Positions 57,835-64,000 of a stretch of 64,000 nt of DNA are shown here, piece after piece; position 1 is the stretch's first letter, and every line of letters starts with the position of its first letter. The DNA is from Populus alba (taxonomy: Eukaryota > Streptophyta > Magnoliopsida > Malpighiales > Salicaceae). Under the pieces are notes generated by a model. The model saw only the letters and a list, made by a program, of their open reading frames with translations. It was not told the origin of the DNA and ran no database searches. The stretch covers positions 21,342,572 through 21,406,571 of the forward strand of contig NC_133286.1 of NCBI RefSeq assembly GCF_005239225.2, given 5' to 3'. Made by a program: the position numbers and the translations under genes.

Positions 57835-58640
57835 TTCCCCTGTTCACAAATCTTTACAAATAATAAATATTCAGCGAAGCCAAATGAACCAGAAAGAACA
57901 AGTGCACAAGATTATGCAGCAGGCATTCGAATCAAGACATCAATCAACTCAATCCTTATTTTCATTAAAATTATTCAACTTCATGATATTTCGTTAAATA
58001 ACTCATCAAAATAAAAAGATTAAGGCTATGTAACATCAATTCACATAATTCATACTTCCAAAAAATCAAATATCCTAAAGAACCAAAAAAATAAATTGAA
58101 ATACCCCAAACCCAGAACACGAAAATCCTTATTATTAATATATACATAGCTGCAGAAAAGAAAGAAAAATTGGGATGAAAAAAATTCAAGAACAAGGAGA
58201 AAAGATTGCGCCAATAAAGGAAGTCAAGGAAACAGAGCTTATTTTTTTTCTTTTTTTCTTTTTACAGAGCTTACTTGAGCCGACAGCATGCAGCAGTATT
58301 TAGGTGACAATGAAAGAAAATTCCAAGGATGAGTGATGAAACGAATTCTGATTTAATCAAGTCAAGTCAGTTGGTGTGAAGCTCAGAGATTAGGCAATTT
58401 CGGACATGAAAGCAGAAAAAGATGACAATAACGGTCGATGTCAGTTTCTGTAGCTGTATGCCAGCCAAAAGATATAGAGAAGAAAAGGTCAATCATCCCT
58501 GTACTTTTTGAAATGTTTTGGTTGGGTCCCTCTACTGTTCTGTGGTTTAATTTAGTCCTTGTATATTATGTAATATCTGTGATTTGGTCCTTCTGTAAAA
58601 GTTTACCTTTGTATTGTATCTGGGAAAAAAACAGGGAGGA
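57835..58640. other. 5' flank of the CNL gene
   Basis: Likely promoter and 5' UTR of the minus-strand CNL. 58490-58610 has 'TTTAGTCCTTGTATATTATG' and 'TTTGGTCCTTCTGT' phrases, a style often found in plant dispersed repeats, so part may be a small transposon relic. No other gene. Confidence 0.45.
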
Positions 58641-60460
58641 ATGAAAATGAGAAGAATAAAAGTGCGAGGAAGGAAAATATTAGAAAAGAAAATGATTTTC
58701 CTAACTGAGTTTGGAAGGGGTAAATTTGGAAGGAAGGAAAATGGAGGGGTTTTGTAAAATTACAATTTTACCCTTTCACTTTTTTTCTTTTGGTCTAGAA
58801 AGTTTTGCGAAATTCTTTTAAATAAGAAAATTGTGATTTGAATGGGAGTAACTTTATGATAAAAGGAGAGAGAGAAGAAAAGAGTCGTTTCATATAATAA
58901 GCCTTTTTTCTCTTGATAATTAATATATATATTGTTAGAATATTTATTTAAAATAATAATTAATAATAGAATTTTTTTAATTATTAAATTTTATTGACTT
59001 ATCTATTTTAATGGTACATAAAATTTAAAAGGTTAACATTAATATAATTGATGAGCTAACGTTTATGATTAAATTAATTTATTATATTTAGTTATTTTAA
59101 ATATATTTAGTAATTAATGTATTTATTGAGTGTGTGTGTGTATGACATGTTTTTAGGATAATAATATATAATCTTTTTTTATCATCAAAACTTTTAAAAA
59201 TACTTTTGTATTTTTGTCAATTATAAATCTCAACACATAATTTAACATCTTTTTTTATATATATATTCCTCTCAAATTTTATTGCATTTCCTTTTTCATA
59301 CTTTATTAATTTAAGTTAGAAAATGGTGATTTAATGGTTCGGAGATTTTTTTCTACATTAAAAAATTATGTATCTTGAAAAATAAGCATATTATATATAA
59401 AATTAATATAAGGGGATGTTTTCTATTTAAAGATAACACTTCTTATAAACCTTTATTCTTTTCATATTTACTTTTAGTTTTTATTTTTATTATTGATTTT
59501 GGCTATTAATTTAAATATTAAAAAGGAAACAACATTCTTAATTGTATTTATTTTTTCTAACTCTTTCAAATATCTTTAATTTTCCTAATATATATATATA
59601 TATATATATATTGGAGTGAAAAAATATGATTTTGTTGTGAATGAGAACAGTCATACAAATAAGGGTAAAAATGTATTTCTAATCACTTTTATTTATATAC
59701 GCAGCAATGTCTTCGCTCCCTTCATCTGGAGAGACCAATCACCACTACATATTCCTCGTAATTCTCAAATATTAGAATTAGAGATCACATATAGAATTTT
59801 TATATATTCATTATTTATTGGATAAAATATTTAAATATCTATAAACTATTTATAAAATTTTGAATATTCACATGAGTATTTATTACTTCTGAGTGGGACA
59901 TGTTGCCTACCCCCCTTGAAGTACGGAGCACAAGGGAGTATGATTCTTGTCACAACACGCAGTGAAAGTGAAAGTGATTATGTTATTATTAAGGTAAATT
60001 TTATAGTTTTGATTTGAAAAGAATTATTTTGTTAAGTAAAAATTAATTTAATTTGTTTAGTTAAAATATTATTTTTCAAATTAAAGTTATAAAATAATCA
60101 TATATATATATATATTTGATGGTTTTTAATTTAAATATTGTAAATTTAACTATTATTATTACATCATGAAATAAATAATACTTATATAAAATATTTTTTA
60201 TTGTTTCCTTAAATTATCTATAATTCCATCATGTACGAAATACATCCGACAAGAACTATAGTTTTCTTGGTTTCTTAAGCGCACAACAACATCAGGAACA
60301 AAATTCATATAGCAATCAAATTCTACAAATGCTACGTCATCAAGCGATTTCCATCTAATTTTTTAAATAAAACACAATTAAAAATAAAAATAAAAATTGA
60401 TTTTTTTAATTGAATCGGACCCGGTTCAATGCATTTAGTTTTGGACCGGACCCTATCCGG
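58641..60460. other. AT-rich intergenic interval
   Basis: Very AT-rich, with (TA)n at 59589-59612 and TG-rich 59130-59143. The 69-codon frame at 59616-59825 is not recognised. No gene supported. Confidence 0.5.
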
Positions 60461-60518
60461 TCGGAACAATGGAGAGTGACTCCATTGTTAACGTAATTCA
60501 CTCTCCACTATCCGCAGG
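60461..60518. repeat. nested hairpins
   Basis: AACAATGGAG-AGTGA-CTCCATTGTT forms a perfect 10-bp hairpin at about 60465-60489, and GGAGAGTGA in it also pairs with TTCACTCTCC about 20 bases later, so two alternative folds exist. It may be the edge of a foldback element. Confidence 0.6.
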
Positions 60519-60617
60519 ATGCGGGGAAGCAGCTCTTGACTGCTTTCTGCAAACCTATGGTTCAAACCCATTTTATATGGGTCCCACACCAACAATAAAG
60601 TGTGTTTTAGCAAACAT

Positions 60618-61745
60618 GTGGTCTTATGTATTACTAGATAAGCATTTTCAAAGAAGAAAAAAAATTGAGACTCGGTTGATTTACTTGAATGAGTTTAGAA
60701 ATTTCATGTAATTTTAATAAAATAAATTAAAAAATACAAGGACAAGAAAAAAAAACTAACAAAGAAAAAAAAGACTCAAGTCCATCCAAGTCACCATGTC
60801 AAATCTAAGACTTGATCGTGATATTAGAGCAACCCTGTCGAAAGAAATTAAATAAATTAATAAACCTCAATATCAAATAACTCAATGTTAAAGGAAAAAA
60901 ATAAAAATAAAATTAATTTTTCTAAAAAAAACAATGGGAAAAAATGATATAAGTCAAAAAGGGTTAACACGTTGACCCCATAGAAGATAAAAAAAAAACA
61001 TAAAGACCAATTTTCTATAAATCAAACATTGAATGATAAGATGGGAAAAAGAATCAAATTTAAATCTAAAAAATAAAAAATCAAAGTCAATCTGTGTTAA
61101 TATTTGAAACTAGTGATCTTAGTCACGAGCTCAAGAGTCAAGACTAATTTTATAGAAGATAAACTCTAAAAAATAATGAAGTTAAATTCTTCTTCACAAA
61201 TAATGAGGGATAAAATTTGAAAAAAAAAATGGCAACTAAAAAATGATATAAAAATAAAACAAATAGTAATAAAAAAATTAATTGAATTTGACATTAAAAT
61301 AAATGGAAATCAAGTGTTGATGGATGGAATTAAAAAAAATCAGTTAGAAAAAAAATAGTAATTAAAAGAATAATGATAAATGTTGATGTAAAAATTAAAT
61401 AATGAAAGATAAAATTAAAGAAAAAAAAATATAAAAGATAAAAAAATAACAATAAAAAAAATTAAATTGTTTAAAAAAATAAAAGGAAACTTTTGTATTT
61501 GAGGAGAGGAGAAAGAAAATAAGATGGAGAAAAAAGAACAAAAAAAAGAAGGTGAAGAAGAAAATCATCTATGGACTTGTGCCCCACCATCAGACAGCCC
61601 TTGATGCTCTGCTCTGAACACCACAATGAAAGGCAGTTTCTGGCCGGCAAAGGACCCCGCAAGTGCTTCCCAATAGCATTTTAGTAATAAACTCATTCAA
61701 AACTATTAATTTTGCCCCAAATGCAACATATTATACACTTAAAAA
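60618..61745 (+). repeat. direct duplication, copy 1 (with AT-rich insertion)
   Basis: Begins GGTCTTATGTATTA and continues to about 60740, resumes at about 61571 (ACTTGTGCCCCACCA) and ends near 61742 (ATATTATACACTT). The intervening 0.8 kb is AT-rich and unmatched in copy 2. Partner: 62374-62733. Confidence 0.75.
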
Positions 61746-61822
61746 AAATAATCAGAGTTAGTATAATTTTGCCCCAAACTATTAAATGCAACATATTACA
61801 GTTCAATGAACTCAGGGTCTCA

Positions 61823-62182
61823 TTAGGGGAATAGCTTATCAACAAACATCCCTTCTTCAAACACTACAACTTTCCACAGGGGAGGCTCATACCTAGTGAA
61901 GGTGAGCACTCTCAGTTTAGGATGCACCAACCCATATGTGACTTTCCCAGCTTTGACGGGGAAGATGCCCATAAATGAATGTATAGATGCAATTAATATT
62001 TTTATCTTGAAAAGATTGGAGAGTCTGAAAATCTCCCTTGATGGAATATCATTACATTGAAAGGTTATGTAGAAGCTTTGGGAGCTAGATAAGCGCTTCC
62101 AATTCGCTGCTATTGGTTTTTGTTTTTTAAGTGAGGTTGTGATAAGTTGTTTTTCAAAGTGTTTTTTCATTCGAAAATGCAT
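61823..62182 (-). CDS. unrecognised 119-codon frame
   Basis: I do not recognise this frame. Its C-terminal half (about residues 60-119) has globular-looking, non-repetitive composition with phrases GKVTYGLVHPKLRVLTFTRY and PPLWKVVVFEEGMFVDKLFP, which look like real coding sequence. The N-terminus runs into the AT-rich dispersed repeat at 62110-62260, so a true start there is unlikely. It may be the last exon of a minus-strand gene or a gene fragment. Confidence 0.35.
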   Translation of the reverse strand: MHFRMKKHFEKQLITTSLKKQKPIAANWKRLSSSQSFYITFQCNDIPSREIFRLSNLFKIKILIASIHSFMGIFPVKAGKVTYGLVHPKLRVLTFTRYEPPLWKVVVFEEGMFVDKLFP

Positions 62183-62260
62183 TAAAATAATATTTTTTTA
62201 TTTTTTAAAAATTATTTTTGACATTATCACATCAAAATTATTTAAAAATACCAAAAAAAT
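62110..62260. repeat. AT-rich dispersed repeat
   Basis: Core TTTTCAAAGTGTTTTTTCATTCGAA..., then AAATAATATTTTTTTATTTTTT and TTTTTGACATTATCACATCA. Same family as 43785-43985 and 44565-44710. I recall this wording as common in poplar genomes. Confidence 0.55.
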
Positions 62261-62373
62261 ATTAATTTTGAAACAAAGAAAAATATAAAAATAAATAAGA
62301 CATAAATAACCATGCACTACTACTAAACTTGTTATTGTTCTCTGTAATCAAAATTTAAGCCTAAAAATTATAT

Positions 62374-62733
62374 TGGTCTTATGTATTATTAGATAAGATA
62401 CCGCGAGCCGGTCTAAATTTTTTTATTGTAAAATAAAGTAAGTTAAGGAGCCATAAGCATTTTCAAAGAAAAAACAATTGAGACACATGTTTTATTTATT
62501 TGAATGAGTTTAATAAATTTATGTAATTTTAATAATATAAATTAAAAAATACAACAATAACAAAAAAATTGACTTGTGCCCCACCAAACCCCCGGCTCTT
62601 AATGCTCCTCCAAGCAACAAGGTAGACGGCGGTTTTTGGCCAGCAAAGGAGCCGCACACCGCTTCTCAAAAGCATTTCAGTAATAAAAACATTCAAACCT
62701 ATTAATGCAACATATTATACACTTAAAAAGATC
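62374..62733 (+). repeat. direct duplication, copy 2
   Basis: Parallels 60618-60740 plus 61571-61742: GGTCTTATGTATTATTAGATAAG, CATTTTCAAAGAA, ATTGAGAC, GACTTGTGCCCCACCA, GGCCAGCAAAGGA, ATATTATACACTT in the same order. It has an extra ~58-bp piece at 62397-62455. Divergence is well above that of the LTR pairs, so it is an old duplication. Confidence 0.75.
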
Positions 62734-63253
62734 TTTTCAGCAACATGATACTAACATTTTACATCGATTAAAAATTAAGAGTTTAGATCATTTATAAATT
62801 TTAGGTATCACTTCTCTTTTTTAAAAGAGATATCTTTTTTATAACAAAATTCTCAAATGTGATGGAATTTTTTTAAGGGGGAAACCATGGAAAGCAACAT
62901 CTTCTCATGCCGTACAAATTAGACATGTAAAGTTCATGTTGCATCCCAAAACGACACTCCACTGAAAATTACTTTGTTCTAACCACAAATGTTTTCAATA
63001 GAAAGAAAATACTCTTCTAGTTTTTTTTTTGAGAATGAGAAAAGAAAAATAATACTAATCAAATCAACTTAAAAAATTAATTATAAAGAAAAATCAGAAA
63101 ACTTAATATTCAAGAAATTAACTCTAAAATAAAAAATCTCAACAACAAGCTGAGACTATTTATGGCATCTAACAAGCAGCTGCGAGAAATTTACAAAATG
63201 ATGAAGAACAAAATTTGCTTGCCCTAATTCATTTCGCGAAAATCACAGTCGCA
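62734..63253. other. intergenic, nothing recognised
   Basis: AT-rich sequence; the part next to 63254 may be 3' UTR of the exon-like piece on the minus strand. Confidence 0.4.
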
Positions 63254-63343
63254 CTATGCAGCCATTGGCTTTCCCTCAGCTCCATCAGCCAAGTACAAGC
63301 AGACCATTCTGGAGACGAGAGCATCACCAGTATCAATGGTTTG
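63254..63343 (-). CDS. possible last exon, product unknown
   Basis: The minus strand reads about 28 codons ending ...DALVSRMVCLYLADGAEGKPM then two Ala and TAG (63254-63256). Composition is coding-like in an AT-rich surround, and a T-rich stretch precedes it. It could be the 3' exon of a minus-strand gene reaching beyond the AT-rich interval, or a gene fragment. I do not recognise the protein. Confidence 0.3.
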   Translation of the reverse strand, partial: QTIDTGDALVSRMVCLYLADGAEGKPMAA

Positions 63344-64000
63344 ATCATTTGTATTTTTTTTTTAATTTAGTTATAACAATATTTTGAATCATAATGTATA
63401 TAACTCATGTATTATGTATGTAAACTCTGGGATTAAAATTTTAAAAATTTATTTAAAACATTTTAATGAATTTAAATAAGTAATAACTGGACAGAATAAT
63501 TTTAGACCTCTACAAGTTTATCAAAAAGAGGTAAACATTGACATAAGAAATAAAAAAAAATGCTATTAATTGAAGTGAATTTTTTTTAGAGATAAATTGA
63601 GGAAATATTGATTATTTAGACTTTTAACAGTGTTAAAATAGTACCGGTAGCTGGGCAATTACACAAAATGACATGGACACAATAAGTGACTGCAAAATTG
63701 TAAATAATATGAAAGCTTCATCTCCTCCTTTTTTATATCCGGTCGCCGGCCATAAAAAGAGAAAACAAGGGTCCATCTTCTTTTTCATTTCCCACGATAA
63801 CATAACAAGGATCCATCTTCTTTTTCATAAGAAAACAAGAGCAAAATTGTAAATAATATAAAAAAAGTGACAAATTGCACAAAAAGTAATTAAAAATAAT
63901 TTGATTGGTGGTTGAAGTCTTTCCGTCAAGTGTCAACAACATAGTTGGGACCAGCACAGAAATTTCCTAGTTGGTTCCTACTTTTCTCAAGTACATCCCT
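63344..64000. other. intergenic, nothing recognised
   Basis: AT-rich. The phrase AAGGATCCATCTTC / AAGGGTCCATCTTC with TTTTTCAT is repeated at about 63768-63785 and 63808-63829, a small local duplication. The 74-codon minus frame 63733-63957 has no recognisable feature. Confidence 0.45.

Noticed and set aside
55868..57997. Plus-strand frames opposite the CNL gene
   Set aside because: Antisense shadows of a strongly supported coding frame.

Overview
This is a plant nuclear window, AT-rich and dominated by nested LTR retrotransposons. The AT-rich dispersed repeats and the gene content (trichome-birefringence-like genes, a CC-NBS-LRR cluster) fit Salicaceae, most likely Populus; the genus is inferred. 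No tRNA, rRNA or CRISPR array was seen.

Layout. 1-18.0 kb is a nest of repeats. The 3' end and LTR of a plus-strand gypsy element is interrupted by a young minus-strand Athila/Tat-type element (1191-8203, TSD GGATT) and by a minus-strand solo LTR (9965-12446). A second solo LTR of the same family (13832-16629, TSD ATAGA) sits in an older repeat. 18-26 kb carries an NBS-LRR fragment, a 5'-truncated calmodulin-binding-domain gene, a hAT-type MITE with an exact 8-bp TSD, and a YAE1-like gene broken by a nonsense codon and a frameshift. 26-43.6 kb holds two tandem five-exon TBL genes (putative Golgi polysaccharide O-acetyltransferases) separated by a young 9.6-kb Ogre/Tat-type element (28634-38270, TSD CTACA) that has gag but no pol. 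45.5-57.8 kb is a minus-strand NBS-LRR cluster: an LRR-only remnant, then a CC-NBS-LRR split in its LRR region by a Ty1/copia element (50613-55623, TSD CAACT, 419-bp LTRs that look identical). 57.8-64 kb is mostly AT-rich intergenic DNA with a diverged direct duplication.

How it works together. The only genes that look functional are the two TBL copies. The NBS-LRR gene is interrupted by a transposon and also frameshifted near its 3' end. The three full-length LTR elements have (near-)identical LTRs, yet none encodes a complete intact gag-pol, which suggests they were moved by proteins supplied in trans.

Most unusual signal. The Ogre/Tat-type elements are packed with perfect or near-perfect hairpins whose positions are conserved but whose stem sequences are not. 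In the LTR U5 there is a run of about eight hairpins just after a conserved GT splice-donor-like site, in the same order in three LTR copies. In the 3' UTR there is a 4 x 3 hairpin array with one shared loop and three different self-complementary stems, some kept by G.U pairs. In the older gypsy element two 150-bp repeats show three compensatory base-pair changes in one stem. This looks like selection on RNA structure within retrotransposon transcripts.
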